The notes beneath the pieces are model-generated. The model ran no database searches and was not told the DNA's origin. It was given only the letters and a program-made list of their open reading frames with translations. Source: Pseudomonas sp. UYIF39 (GTDB taxonomy: Bacteria > Pseudomonadota > Gammaproteobacteria > Pseudomonadales > Pseudomonadaceae). From it: a DNA stretch of 64,000 bases. Each line of letters begins with the position of its first letter. Within the stretch, counting starts at the first letter, position 1. The translations under genes and the position numbers were made by a program. Location: assembly GCF_029963765.1 (NCBI RefSeq), contig NZ_JALBYU010000027.1:1-64000 (forward strand), given 5' to 3'. Of this stretch, positions 25,318 to 33,983 are shown in pieces.

Positions 25318-25332
25318 TGGCACCGGCCTTGC
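25318..25332 (+). promoter_or_regulatory. Sigma-54 (-24/-12) promoter of the aco operon
   Basis: TGGCACCGGCCTTGC matches the sigma-54 consensus exactly (TGGCAC, five bases, TTGC). It is about 99 bases upstream of acoX, directed into the operon, and paired with an upstream palindrome and a sigma-54 activator gene. Confidence 0.88.
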
Positions 25333-25430
25333 TCTAGCTCTGGCAACCAGCCCGACTGGCAACCCAATAATAAAAAGAGGTGCCCGATGTCCTGCCTAGA
25401 TCCTTTCCCTGTTCTGCCCGTGGTGGCGTC

Positions 25431-26489
25431 ATGAGTCGTGCGCAGCTGACCGTCGGCATCATCGCCAACCCGGCTTCCGGTCGGGACGTGCGGCGCCTGA
25501 CCGCTAACGCCGGGCTGTTTTCCAGCACCGACAAGGTCTCGGTGATCCAGCGCTTGCTGGCTGCCTTTGGCGCCACGGGCCTCGAACGGGTACTGATGCC
25601 CACCGACATGACCGGCATCGCCGCCGCCGTGCTGAAAAACAGCCACGGTCGCCAGGCTCGCAGCAGTCACTGGCCGGCCCTTGAGTTCCTCGACCTGACC
25701 CTGCGCCAAAGCGTCGAGGATACCCGTCACGCGGCACGCTGGATGGCCGAACGCGGCGTTGCCCTGATCGCCGTGCTGGGCGGCGACGGTACTCACAAGG
25801 CGGTGGCCTCCGAAGTCGGCGACATTCCGCTGCTGACACTGTCCACCGGCACCAACAACGCCTTTCCGGAACTTCGTGAAGCCACCAGCGCCGGGTTGGC
25901 CGGCGGGCTGTTTGTCAGTGGGCGGATCCCGCCCGAGATCGCCTTGCGACGCAACAAGCGCTTGCTGGTGCGCGAGCCGAGCCGTGGCCTGTGCGAGATG
26001 GCGCTGGTGGACGTGGCGGTGTCCTCGCTGCCCTTCGTCGGCGCACGGGCCATCAGCCGCGGGGCCGATCTGGCCGAGGTGTTTGTGACCTTCGCCGAAC
26101 CTCAGTCCATTGGCATCTCGGCTCTTTGCGGCTTGTGGTTTCCCGTATCGCGTCAGGCTCCGGGCGGGGCCTGGATGCGCCTCGATGCGCAATCTCCCGA
26201 AGCGCTGCTGGTGCCTCTGGCTCCCGGCCTGCTGCAAGGCTGCGGCGTGCTCGCTGCCGGAAGCCTTGAACCCGGCGTCGCCCATGGACTGTGCCTGGCC
26301 AGCGGCACCCTGGCTCTGGATGGCGAGCGCGAGATCGAATTCAACGCCCATGACCGGCCCACGGTCACCCTCGATGCCGGCGGTCCGCTGAGCATCGACG
26401 TCAATGCGACCCTGGCCTATGCCGCGCAACAGCGACTTCTGGCCATCGGCCCTGAACACCCGCAACACCCTTTGAACCTTGCACCTTGA
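25431..26489 (+). CDS. acoX: AcoX, NAD kinase-like protein of acetoin catabolism
   Basis: A 352-residue protein related to ATP-NAD kinases. GIIANPASGRDVRRL is the N-terminal signature, AVLGGDGTHKAVA is the GGDGT nucleotide-binding motif and LSTGTNNAFPE follows. AcoX is encoded at the head of aco operons in Pseudomonas and Cupriavidus; its biochemical role has not been settled. The ATG at 25431 was chosen because the conserved region begins soon after it. Expression is expected from the sigma-54 promoter just upstream. acoA follows after 33 bases. Confidence 0.88.
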   Translation: MSRAQLTVGIIANPASGRDVRRLTANAGLFSSTDKVSVIQRLLAAFGATGLERVLMPTDMTGIAAAVLKNSHGRQARSSHWPALEFLDLTLRQSVEDTRHAARWMAERGVALIAVLGGDGTHKAVASEVGDIPLLTLSTGTNNAFPELREATSAGLAGGLFVSGRIPPEIALRRNKRLLVREPSRGLCEMALVDVAVSSLPFVGARAISRGADLAEVFVTFAEPQSIGISALCGLWFPVSRQAPGGAWMRLDAQSPEALLVPLAPGLLQGCGVLAAGSLEPGVAHGLCLASGTLALDGEREIEFNAHDRPTVTLDAGGPLSIDVNATLAYAAQQRLLAIGPEHPQHPLNLAP

Positions 26490-26522
26490 AACTTGAGCCT
26501 CAAGACACCCTGGAGAATAAAA

Positions 26523-27500
26523 ATGTCGACACAGCTGACCGCTGATCAATTGCTGCATGCCTACCAGGTAATGCGCACCATCCGCGTCTTTGAAGAGCGC
26601 CTGCACGTGGAATTCGCCACCGGCGAGATTCCCGGTTTTGTCCATCTGTATGCCGGCGAAGAAGCTTCAGCCGCCGGGGTCATGGCCCACTTGGGTGATG
26701 ACGATTGCATTGCCTCCAACCACCGTGGTCACGGCCACTGCATCGCCAAAGGCGTCGATGTGTACGGGATGATGGCCGAGATCTACGGCAAGAAAACCGG
26801 GGTCTGCCAAGGCAAGGGTGGCTCCATGCACATCGCCGATTTCGAGAAGGGAATGCTCGGCGCCAACGGCATTGTGGGGGCCGGTGCGCCGCTGGTCGTG
26901 GGTGCCGCCCTGGCCGCCAAGCTCAAGGGGACTGACAGTGTCGCGGTGGTGTTCTTTGGTGACGGCGGCTCCAACGAAGGGGCCGTGTTCGAAGCGATGA
27001 ACATGGCCTCGGTGTGGAATTTGCCGTGCCTGTTCATTGCCGAGAACAACGGTTACGCCGAAGCCACGGCCTCCAACTGGTCGGTGGCCTGCGATCACAT
27101 CGCCGACCGTGCCGCCGGCTTCGGCATGCCCGGGGTCACGGTGGACGGCTTCGACTTCTTCGCCGTTCACGAAGCCGCCGGTGCCGCTGTGGAGCGGGCC
27201 AGGGCCGGGGAGGGGCCATCGCTGATCGAGGTCAAGCTGACTCGCTATTACGGTCACTTTGAGGGCGACGCCCAGACCTATCGGGCGCTGGACGAGGTCA
27301 AGCATTTCCGCGAGCACAACGACTGCCTGATGCAGTTCCGCGAACGCACCCTCCGCGCCGGGCGGGTGCAGGCCAGCCAGTTGGACCAGATCGACAGCGA
27401 GGTGGACCTGCTGATCGAGAACGCCGTGCGCAAGGCCAAGTCCGACCCCAAGCCGAGCGCCGCCGACCTGCTCACCGACGTCTACGTTTCCTATCCCTGA
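26523..27500 (+). CDS. acoA: Acetoin dehydrogenase E1, alpha subunit
   Basis: A 325-residue thiamine-diphosphate-dependent E1 alpha subunit. FVHLYAGEEASAAGVMAHLG, then SNHRGHGHCIAKG, and the ThDP motif FGDGGSNEGAVFEAMN (GDG...N) are visible. With AcoB it cleaves acetoin to acetaldehyde and a hydroxyethyl group that is passed to lipoate on AcoC. The length is normal for the family. An in-frame start at 26493 is less likely because no ribosome-binding site precedes it. acoB follows after 36 bases. Confidence 0.93.
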   Translation: MSTQLTADQLLHAYQVMRTIRVFEERLHVEFATGEIPGFVHLYAGEEASAAGVMAHLGDDDCIASNHRGHGHCIAKGVDVYGMMAEIYGKKTGVCQGKGGSMHIADFEKGMLGANGIVGAGAPLVVGAALAAKLKGTDSVAVVFFGDGGSNEGAVFEAMNMASVWNLPCLFIAENNGYAEATASNWSVACDHIADRAAGFGMPGVTVDGFDFFAVHEAAGAAVERARAGEGPSLIEVKLTRYYGHFEGDAQTYRALDEVKHFREHNDCLMQFRERTLRAGRVQASQLDQIDSEVDLLIENAVRKAKSDPKPSAADLLTDVYVSYP

Positions 27501-27514
27501 ACGCCCCCCCCTAT

Positions 27515-27522
27515 AACAAGAA
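27515..27522 (+). promoter_or_regulatory. Possible Hfq/Crc (AAnAAnAA) motif before acoB
   Basis: AACAAGAA lies 15 bases upstream of the acoB start, near the ribosome-binding region. It fits the A-rich motif through which Hfq and Crc repress catabolic mRNAs in pseudomonads. Short motifs of this kind also occur by chance. Confidence 0.35.
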
Positions 27523-27536
27523 TCGAGACCTTCATC

Positions 27537-28556
27537 ATGGCGAGAAAAATCAGTTATCAGCAGGCAATCAACGAAGCTCTGGCCCAGGAAATGCGCCGCG
27601 ACCCCAGCGTGTTCATCATGGGTGAGGACGTCGCCGGCGGTGCCGGCGCCCCCGGTGAAAATGACGCCTGGGGCGGGGTGCTGGGCGTGACCAAGGGCCT
27701 CTATCACCAATTCCCTGGGCGAGTGCTGGACACGCCATTGTCGGAGTTGGGTTATGTCGGTGCTGCAGTGGGCGCTGCGACCTGTGGCGTGCGCCCGGTG
27801 TGTGAATTGATGTTCGTCGACTTCGCCGGTTGCTGTCTGGATCAGATCCTCAATCAGGCGGCCAAGTTTCGCTACATGTTCGGTGGCAAGGCCTCCACGC
27901 CGCTGGTGATCCGCACGATGGTCGGCGCCGGGTTGCGGGCCGCCGCCCAGCACTCGCAGATGCTGACCTCGTTGTGGACCCACATTCCGGGGCTGAAAGT
28001 GGTCTGCCCGTCGTCACCTTATGACGCCAAAGGTTTGCTGATCCAGGCCATCCGCGACAACGACCCGGTGATCTTCTGCGAACACAAAATGCTCTACAGC
28101 ATGCAGGGTGAAGTACCGGAAGAGCTCTATACCATCCCCTTCGGCGAAGCCAACTTCCTGCGCGATGGCAAGGACGTGACGCTGGTCTCCTATGGCCGCA
28201 CGGTCAACACCGCGATGGACGCCGCGCGCAATCTGGCCGCGCGCGGGATCGACTGCGAGGTGATCGACCTGCGCACCACCAGTCCGCTGGACGAAGACAG
28301 CCTATTGGAAAGTGTAGAGAAAACCGGGCGCTTGGTGGTCATCGACGAAGCCAACCCGCGTTGCTCCATGGCCACCGACATTTCGGCTCTGGTGGCGCAA
28401 AAAGCCTTCGCCTCGCTCAAGGCGCCGATCGAGATGGTTACTGCGCCGCACACGCCGGTGCCGTTCTCTGATGCTTTGGAAGACCTCTACATTCCCGACG
28501 CGGCGAAGATCGAGAGTGCCGTGCTCAAGCTGATTGAGTGGAGCAAGCGTTCATGA
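27537..28556 (+). CDS. acoB: Acetoin dehydrogenase E1, beta subunit
   Basis: A 339-residue transketolase-like beta subunit of the E1 component. ALAQEMRRDPSVFIMGEDVA, then DTPLSELGYVGAAVGAA and GLKVVCPSSPYDAKGLL are typical of this family. It forms the heterotetrameric E1 with AcoA. Its stop overlaps the acoC start (ATGA), so the E1 beta and E2 subunits are translationally coupled. Confidence 0.93.
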   Translation: MARKISYQQAINEALAQEMRRDPSVFIMGEDVAGGAGAPGENDAWGGVLGVTKGLYHQFPGRVLDTPLSELGYVGAAVGAATCGVRPVCELMFVDFAGCCLDQILNQAAKFRYMFGGKASTPLVIRTMVGAGLRAAAQHSQMLTSLWTHIPGLKVVCPSSPYDAKGLLIQAIRDNDPVIFCEHKMLYSMQGEVPEELYTIPFGEANFLRDGKDVTLVSYGRTVNTAMDAARNLAARGIDCEVIDLRTTSPLDEDSLLESVEKTGRLVVIDEANPRCSMATDISALVAQKAFASLKAPIEMVTAPHTPVPFSDALEDLYIPDAAKIESAVLKLIEWSKRS

Positions 28557-29665
28557 GCCAGATCCATACCCTGACCATGCCCAAGTGGGGCCTGTCCATG
28601 ACTGAGGGCCGGGTCGATGTCTGGCTCAAGGAGGAAGGCCAGGCCATCGCCAAGGGCGACGAAGTGCTAGACGTCGAAACCGATAAAATCTCCAGCAGTG
28701 TCGAGGCGCCGTTTTCCGGGGTGCTTCGTCGGCAGATCGCCCGCCAGGATGAAACCCTGGCGGTGGGTGCGTTGCTCGGCATCGTGGTCGACGGCGAAGC
28801 CAGCGAGGCGGAGATCGATGCGGTGGTCGAGCAGTTTCAGGCCGCGTTCGTGCCCGGTGACGGTGCCGAGGAAGACATTGGGCCGAGACCGCAAAAGGTC
28901 GAGCTGGACGGACGGTTGATCCGTTACTTCGAGCGCGGCGAAGGCGGGGTGCCGTTGGTGCTGGTGCACGGCTTTGGCGGTGACCTGAACAACTGGATGT
29001 TCAATCACGAAGCGTTAGCCGCTGGCCGCCGGGTGGTTGCACTGGACCTGCCGGGTCATGGCGAGTCAACCAAACAGCTGGAGCGCGCAGATCTGGACGA
29101 GTTGAGCGGCGTGGTGCTGGCACTGCTCGATCACCTGGACATTCCCGCAGCGCATCTGGTGGGTCATTCCATGGGTGGCGCGGTGTCGCTGAACACTGCG
29201 CGCCTGGCTCCGCAGCGGGTACGTTCCCTGACCTTGATCGGCAGCGCCGGTCTGGGCGAGGACATCAACGGCGATTACCTGCAAGGCTTTGTCGAGGCTG
29301 CCAACCGCAATGCCCTCAAGCCACAGTTGGTGAAGCTGTTCTCCAACCCCGAGCTGGTCAACCGGCAGATGCTCGAAGACATGCTCAAGTACAAGCGCCT
29401 GGAAGGCGTGGACGCGGCCCTGCGCCTGCTGGTTTCAGGCTTGTTCAAAGAAGGACGGCAACAGCTCGATCTGCGCGGCGTGGTGCAGGACGGTCAGCAG
29501 CCAGTGTTGCTGATCTGGGGCAGTGACGACGCGATTATTCCGGTGAGTCACAGCGCCGGGCTGACGGCCCAGGTCGAGATCCTGCCAGGTCAGGCGCACA
29601 TGGTGCAGATGGAAGCGGCCGAGCAGGTCAACCGACTGATTCTGGACTTTTTGCAACAGCACTGA
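28553..29665 (+). CDS. acoC: Acetoin dehydrogenase E2 (dihydrolipoyl acetyltransferase) with alpha/beta hydrolase domain
   Basis: A 370-residue protein. Residues 1-80 form a lipoyl domain with the lipoylated Lys in DVETDKISSSVEAPF. Residues about 125-370 form an alpha/beta-hydrolase-like domain (LVHGFGGDLNNWMFN, LVGHSMGGAVSLN) instead of the usual chloramphenicol-acetyltransferase-like catalytic domain. That arrangement is the known AcoC form in Pseudomonas. It passes acetyl groups to CoA. No lipoamide dehydrogenase (E3) gene is in the cluster, so a housekeeping E3 must serve. Confidence 0.92.
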   Translation: MSQIHTLTMPKWGLSMTEGRVDVWLKEEGQAIAKGDEVLDVETDKISSSVEAPFSGVLRRQIARQDETLAVGALLGIVVDGEASEAEIDAVVEQFQAAFVPGDGAEEDIGPRPQKVELDGRLIRYFERGEGGVPLVLVHGFGGDLNNWMFNHEALAAGRRVVALDLPGHGESTKQLERADLDELSGVVLALLDHLDIPAAHLVGHSMGGAVSLNTARLAPQRVRSLTLIGSAGLGEDINGDYLQGFVEAANRNALKPQLVKLFSNPELVNRQMLEDMLKYKRLEGVDAALRLLVSGLFKEGRQQLDLRGVVQDGQQPVLLIWGSDDAIIPVSHSAGLTAQVEILPGQAHMVQMEAAEQVNRLILDFLQQH

Positions 29666-29671
29666 CGCCCC

Positions 29672-29700
29672 TCCTGGCGGACTCTTGCAGGGCGCCAGGA
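29672..29700. terminator. Hairpin between acoC and the butanediol dehydrogenase gene
   Basis: TCCTGGCG and CGCCAGGA form an eight-base perfect stem around a 13-base loop, directly after acoC. No T-run follows, so it is more likely an attenuating or mRNA-stabilising hairpin than a full terminator. Confidence 0.5.
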
Positions 29701-29725
29701 CCCACTATTTCAAGGAGATTTTGCT

Positions 29726-30820
29726 ATGAGCCTTTCAATCAATTCGGTACGCAGCATGCGCGCCGCGGTCTGGCATGGTCGCAACGATATCCGCGTCGAA
29801 GACGTTCCGCTGCCCATATCGCCACCTGCTGGCTGGGTGCAGATCCGCGTGCAGTGGTGCGGAATTTGCGGGTCCGATTTGCATGAGTACGTGGCGGGGC
29901 CGGTGTTCATCCCGGTTGACGCGCCGCACCCACTGACCGGGATCAAGGGCCAGTGCATTCTCGGTCACGAGTTCTGTGGCGAGATCGTCGAGCTCGGTGC
30001 CGGTGTTCAGGGTTTCAGCATCGGCGATCCGGTGGCGGCCGATGCCTGCCAACACTGCGGCACCTGCTACTACTGCACCCATGGCCTGTACAACATCTGC
30101 GAGAACCTGGCTTTCACCGGGCTGATGAATAATGGTGCCTTCGCCGAACTGGTCAACGTGCCGGCCAACCTGCTGTACAAGTTGCCGGCGAACTTTCCTG
30201 CTGAAGCCGGGGCACTGATCGAGCCCTTGGCGGTGGGCATGCACGCGGTGAAAAAAGCCGGGAGCCTGCTCGGACAGAACGTGGTGGTGGTCGGTGCAGG
30301 CACCATTGGCTTGTGCACCATCATGTGCGCCAAGGCTGCCGGTGCGGCTCAGGTGATCGCTCTGGAAATGTCTGGAGCGCGCAAGGCCAAGGCCCTGGAA
30401 GTGGGGGCAACCCATGTGCTCGATCCCAATGAATGCGATGCCTTGGCGGAGGTTCGGCGCCTGACGGGTGGGCTCGGGGCGGATGTCAGCTTCGAATGCA
30501 TTGGCAACAAACACACGGCCAAGCTCTCGATCGATCTGATCCGCAAGGCCGGCAAGTGCGTACTGGTGGGGATCTTTGAGGAACCCAGCGAGTTCAACTT
30601 CTTCGAGTTGGTGGCTACCGAAAAACAGGTACTGGGCGCGCTGGCCTATAACGGTGAGTTCGCTGACGTGATTGCTTTTATCGCTGATGGCCGGCTGGAC
30701 ATCACACCATTGGTGACCGGGCGCATTCAGTTGGAACAGATCGTGGGGCAGGGCTTCGAGGAACTGGTTAACAACAAGGAGCACAACGTGAAAATCATCG
30801 TGTCACCTGCTCGAGTCTGA
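29726..30820 (+). CDS. 2,3-butanediol dehydrogenase (zinc alcohol dehydrogenase family)
   Basis: A 364-residue zinc-dependent medium-chain dehydrogenase. QWCGICGSDLHEY carries the first catalytic zinc ligand, GHEFCGEIVELG the second, and the CQHCGTCYYCTHGLYNIC segment holds four Cys of the structural zinc. VVVVGAGTIGLCTIM is the NAD-binding loop. The family interconverts 2,3-butanediol and acetoin, so it feeds the aco complex. It lies 60 bases after acoC, behind a hairpin, with an AAGGAG site at 29711. It is called bdh or adh in homologous operons. Confidence 0.9.
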   Translation: MSLSINSVRSMRAAVWHGRNDIRVEDVPLPISPPAGWVQIRVQWCGICGSDLHEYVAGPVFIPVDAPHPLTGIKGQCILGHEFCGEIVELGAGVQGFSIGDPVAADACQHCGTCYYCTHGLYNICENLAFTGLMNNGAFAELVNVPANLLYKLPANFPAEAGALIEPLAVGMHAVKKAGSLLGQNVVVVGAGTIGLCTIMCAKAAGAAQVIALEMSGARKAKALEVGATHVLDPNECDALAEVRRLTGGLGADVSFECIGNKHTAKLSIDLIRKAGKCVLVGIFEEPSEFNFFELVATEKQVLGALAYNGEFADVIAFIADGRLDITPLVTGRIQLEQIVGQGFEELVNNKEHNVKIIVSPARV

Positions 30821-31064
30821 AGTGGCTGAATCGGACGCGATGGCCGTTAGCGGTCATCGCTACATCGCCCGGGTCGCAGTCGACAAAGACCGACAAAACA
30901 AGCCCTGAAAAATTCTGCGTTGTCGCTTATTACGTTCAGCCATTAAAAAAAACAGCCCTTTGGCACCGATAACATCGTTTCTCGGGCGCACCGCTTTTCA
31001 ATATATTGGCCGCCAGATCTGGTGAATGACTCAACACTCACCACCCTCAGTGCGAGTAGTCTTA

Positions 31065-32342
31065 ATGAACAATAAACCTGACAACGCAGGGCTTGATAAC
31101 GCCGGAGCGGGGACCCGAGCGGTCTGGGGCGGGGAGCAAGTCAGGCACCCCTACAACGCCACTCAGACACCGATCGTGGTTAGCGCCGCTTACGGTTACG
31201 ACGACATCGACGTCTGGTACGACGTTGCGTTGGGCAAGACGCCTGGCTTTATCTACAGCCGCATGAGCAACCCGACGGTCGAGACCCTCGAAGCAAAAAT
31301 TCGCGAGTTGGAAATGGCCGAGTCCGCCGTGGCCTTCAGCAGCGGCATGGCTGCGATCAGCAGTGTGCTTTTCACCTTCCTGGCCAATGGCGATCGTGTG
31401 GTGTCGACCAAGGACAGCTACGGTGGCACCAACAAGATTTTCGAAGAATTCCTGCCGCGCACGGGTGTGGAGGTGACCTTGTGCGAGACGTTCGATCACG
31501 AGGAGATCGAGCGTGAAATCGCCAAAGGCTGCCAATTGGTGTACTTGGAGACGCCGACCAACCCGACCCTGAAAATACTCGATATCCACCGACTGGTAGC
31601 TGCAGCCAAGCGCGTCGGTGCCGTGGTGGTGGCCGACAACACCTTTGCCACGCCGCTGAATCAGAACCCCCTGGCGTTAGGTGTGGACGTGGTCATCCAC
31701 AGCGCGACCAAGTTCCTCAGTGGCCATGGCGATGTGCTCGGCGGTCTGGTGTGTGGCAACGAATCCTTGATGGCCAAGGTTCGTCATTACCGGGAGATCA
31801 ACGGTGCGACGCTCGACCCGTTCTCGGCCTACATGATCATCCGGGGCATGAAAACGCTGGTGCTGCGCATGCGTCAACAGCAACGCAGTGCCCGTGCTCT
31901 GGCGGATTTTCTTTGCACCGAACCGTTGGTGGAGTCGGTCAATTATCCAGGCTTGCCCAGCCACCCGAACCATGTTGTGGCGTGCGCGCAAATGTCCGGC
32001 TTCGGTGCCATTGTCAGTTTTGTTCTGGTCGGTGGAATGGACACGGTCAAGGTCCTCTTGCCGCGTCTGCGATTCGCCCACTGCGCGGGCAATCTCGGCG
32101 CGGTGGAAACCATTTACGGCCCGGCTCGGACCACCAGCCATGTGGAGAACACTCTGGAGGAGCGTCTGGCCCTGGGTATCTCCGAAGGACTGGTACGAGT
32201 CTCCGTCGGCATCGAAGACACCGATGATTTGCTCGACGACCTGAAGCAGGCGTTTGCCTTTGTCAGACATTCACAGGATGAACAGGCACAGGCAAACAAG
32301 CAGCCCTCAATCAATGAAACTTGCACCGAGATAGCAAACTGA
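31065..32342 (+). CDS. Cystathionine gamma-synthase/methionine gamma-lyase family PLP enzyme
   Basis: A 425-residue PLP enzyme. PGFIYSRMSNPTVETLEAKI, then ESAVAFSSGMAAIS, LVYLETPTNPTLKILDI and IHSATKFLSGHGDVLGG (PLP Lys in ATKFLSGH) define the Cys/Met metabolism family. It could be a gamma-lyase or gamma-synthase; sequence alone does not decide. Members can deaminate homoserine to 2-oxobutyrate or use activated homoserine. An ATG at 31026 is in frame, but the family-like start is MNNKPDN at 31065. It heads the cluster with permease, threonine synthase and homoserine dehydrogenase. Confidence 0.85.
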   Translation: MNNKPDNAGLDNAGAGTRAVWGGEQVRHPYNATQTPIVVSAAYGYDDIDVWYDVALGKTPGFIYSRMSNPTVETLEAKIRELEMAESAVAFSSGMAAISSVLFTFLANGDRVVSTKDSYGGTNKIFEEFLPRTGVEVTLCETFDHEEIEREIAKGCQLVYLETPTNPTLKILDIHRLVAAAKRVGAVVVADNTFATPLNQNPLALGVDVVIHSATKFLSGHGDVLGGLVCGNESLMAKVRHYREINGATLDPFSAYMIIRGMKTLVLRMRQQQRSARALADFLCTEPLVESVNYPGLPSHPNHVVACAQMSGFGAIVSFVLVGGMDTVKVLLPRLRFAHCAGNLGAVETIYGPARTTSHVENTLEERLALGISEGLVRVSVGIEDTDDLLDDLKQAFAFVRHSQDEQAQANKQPSINETCTEIAN

Positions 32343-32493
32343 AGTTATAACGTTAATACCTCACGACAGGGCCGTTAGTGAGGAGTTCATGAAGAGGAAT
32401 AATAATAAAACTTAGTGGTGACCTGTTTTTACTCTGCCCCGTAACTCAGAGCAGAAGTTAATGCGTGCCCTAACAACTTTCATGAGAACAACC

Positions 32494-33924
32494 ATGTCCA
32501 TAAAAGAAGAACAACTCAACACGCGTGCCGGTTTTAAACAGGAAATGCAGACTCGCCACATTGTCATGTTGGCATTGGGTGGCGTCATTGGTACCGGGCT
32601 GTTTCTCACGTCCGGGTACACCGTTAACCAGGCTGGACCCTTGGGGGCGGTTATCGCCTACATCATCGGTGCACTCATGGTTTACATGGTCATGATGTGC
32701 TTGGGCGAATTGGCGGTGCAGATGCCGGAAACCGGTTCGTTCAGTACTTACGCCACGCGTTTTCTCGGACCAGGTACCGGCTACACCGTGGCATGGCTGT
32801 ATTGGCTGACCTGGACTGTGGCGATTGGTTCTGAATTCACCGCTGCCGGAATTTTGATGGCGCGTTGGTTTCCGGATACGCCGGTGTGGATCTGGAGTGC
32901 GCTGTTCGCTGGCGTGGTGTTCCTGACCAACGTGATCTCGGTGCGTTTGTTCGCCGAGACTGAGTTCTGGTTGTCCTTGATCAAAGTAGTGACGGTGGTG
33001 GTGTTCCTGATGATCGGCGGCGGGGCGATTCTCGGCTTGTTGCATATCGATCAGGCCCACAGCATTGGCCTGGGCAACTTCACCCGCGAAGGCTTGTTCC
33101 CCACCGGTTTCATGTCAATTGCCATGACCTTGTTGGCGGTGTCCTTTGCCTTCTCCGGTACTGAGTTGATCGGTATTGCCGCCGGTGAAACCAAGGACCC
33201 TCAGCGCAATGTGCCGCGGGCCATTCGCACCACCGTGCTGCGTCTGGCGATCTTTTTCGTCGGCACTATTTTCGTCCTGGCAACCCTGTTGCCCCGCGAG
33301 CAGGCCGGTTTGGTGGAGAGTCCGTTCGTCACCGTGTTCACCTACATCGGCATTCCTTACTCCGCCGACATCATGAACTTCGTGATCATCACTGCGCTGT
33401 TGTCGGCGGCCAACTCCGGGTTGTACGCCGCCTCGCGGATGCTCTGGACCTTGAGCGACCAGGGTCACTTGCCCAAGCAGTTCTCTAACCTGACCCGCAT
33501 GGGGACGCCGTTGAATGCCATCGTGTTGAGCATGGTCGGCGGTGGCGCCTCGTTGCTCAGTAGCGTGTTCGCCGCCGACACCGTCTACCTGGCACTGGTG
33601 TCGATATCCGGGTTGGCAGTGGTGGTGGTGTGGATGAGCATTGCCGCGAGCCAGATCGCTTTTCGCCGTCACTATGTGGCCAACGGCGGCGATGTCCGCA
33701 ACCTCAAGTTCCGCGTCCGGGGTTATCCATGGGTGCCACTGGGGGCGCTGGTCTGCTGCAGCCTGGCGTGTGTGGGGATTGCGTTCGACCCTGAGCAGCG
33801 GGTGGCCCTGTACTTTGGTTTGCCATTCATCGCCTGGTGCTATTTCGTGTATTACATTACGCGCAAAAGCCGCGAGCGACGCTTGTCGGTTGCCCCCTTG
33901 GCACAACCGTCCGATGCGTTCTAG
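32494..33924 (+). CDS. Amino acid permease (APC family)
   Basis: A 476-residue inner-membrane permease with twelve helices. The AAT-subfamily signature appears near the N-terminus (MLALGGVIGTGLFLTSGYTV) and further on (SFAFSGTELIGIAAGETKDP). Such permeases import amino acids by proton symport. The Met at 32494 (MSIKEEQLNTRAGFKQEMQT) fits the family; the in-frame start at 32461 is longer than needed. It sits among genes of homoserine, threonine and methionine metabolism, so one of these amino acids is the probable substrate by context. Confidence 0.88.
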   Translation: MSIKEEQLNTRAGFKQEMQTRHIVMLALGGVIGTGLFLTSGYTVNQAGPLGAVIAYIIGALMVYMVMMCLGELAVQMPETGSFSTYATRFLGPGTGYTVAWLYWLTWTVAIGSEFTAAGILMARWFPDTPVWIWSALFAGVVFLTNVISVRLFAETEFWLSLIKVVTVVVFLMIGGGAILGLLHIDQAHSIGLGNFTREGLFPTGFMSIAMTLLAVSFAFSGTELIGIAAGETKDPQRNVPRAIRTTVLRLAIFFVGTIFVLATLLPREQAGLVESPFVTVFTYIGIPYSADIMNFVIITALLSAANSGLYAASRMLWTLSDQGHLPKQFSNLTRMGTPLNAIVLSMVGGGASLLSSVFAADTVYLALVSISGLAVVVVWMSIAASQIAFRRHYVANGGDVRNLKFRVRGYPWVPLGALVCCSLACVGIAFDPEQRVALYFGLPFIAWCYFVYYITRKSRERRLSVAPLAQPSDAF

Positions 33925-33983
33925 CCGCCGTCGACGGGGTGGGCAAAGTGCTCGGAGGAGGGGGCGTCAATGAGGTTCAGACC

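Noticed and set aside
27504..27511. A C8 tract between acoA and acoB as a phase-variation site
   Set aside because: It lies between genes in an operon, affects no frame, and such tracts are common in high-GC intergenic DNA.
26667..27983. A 438-codon antisense open frame across acoA and acoB
   Set aside because: The sense strand encodes two clear acetoin dehydrogenase subunits; the antisense frame has no motifs.
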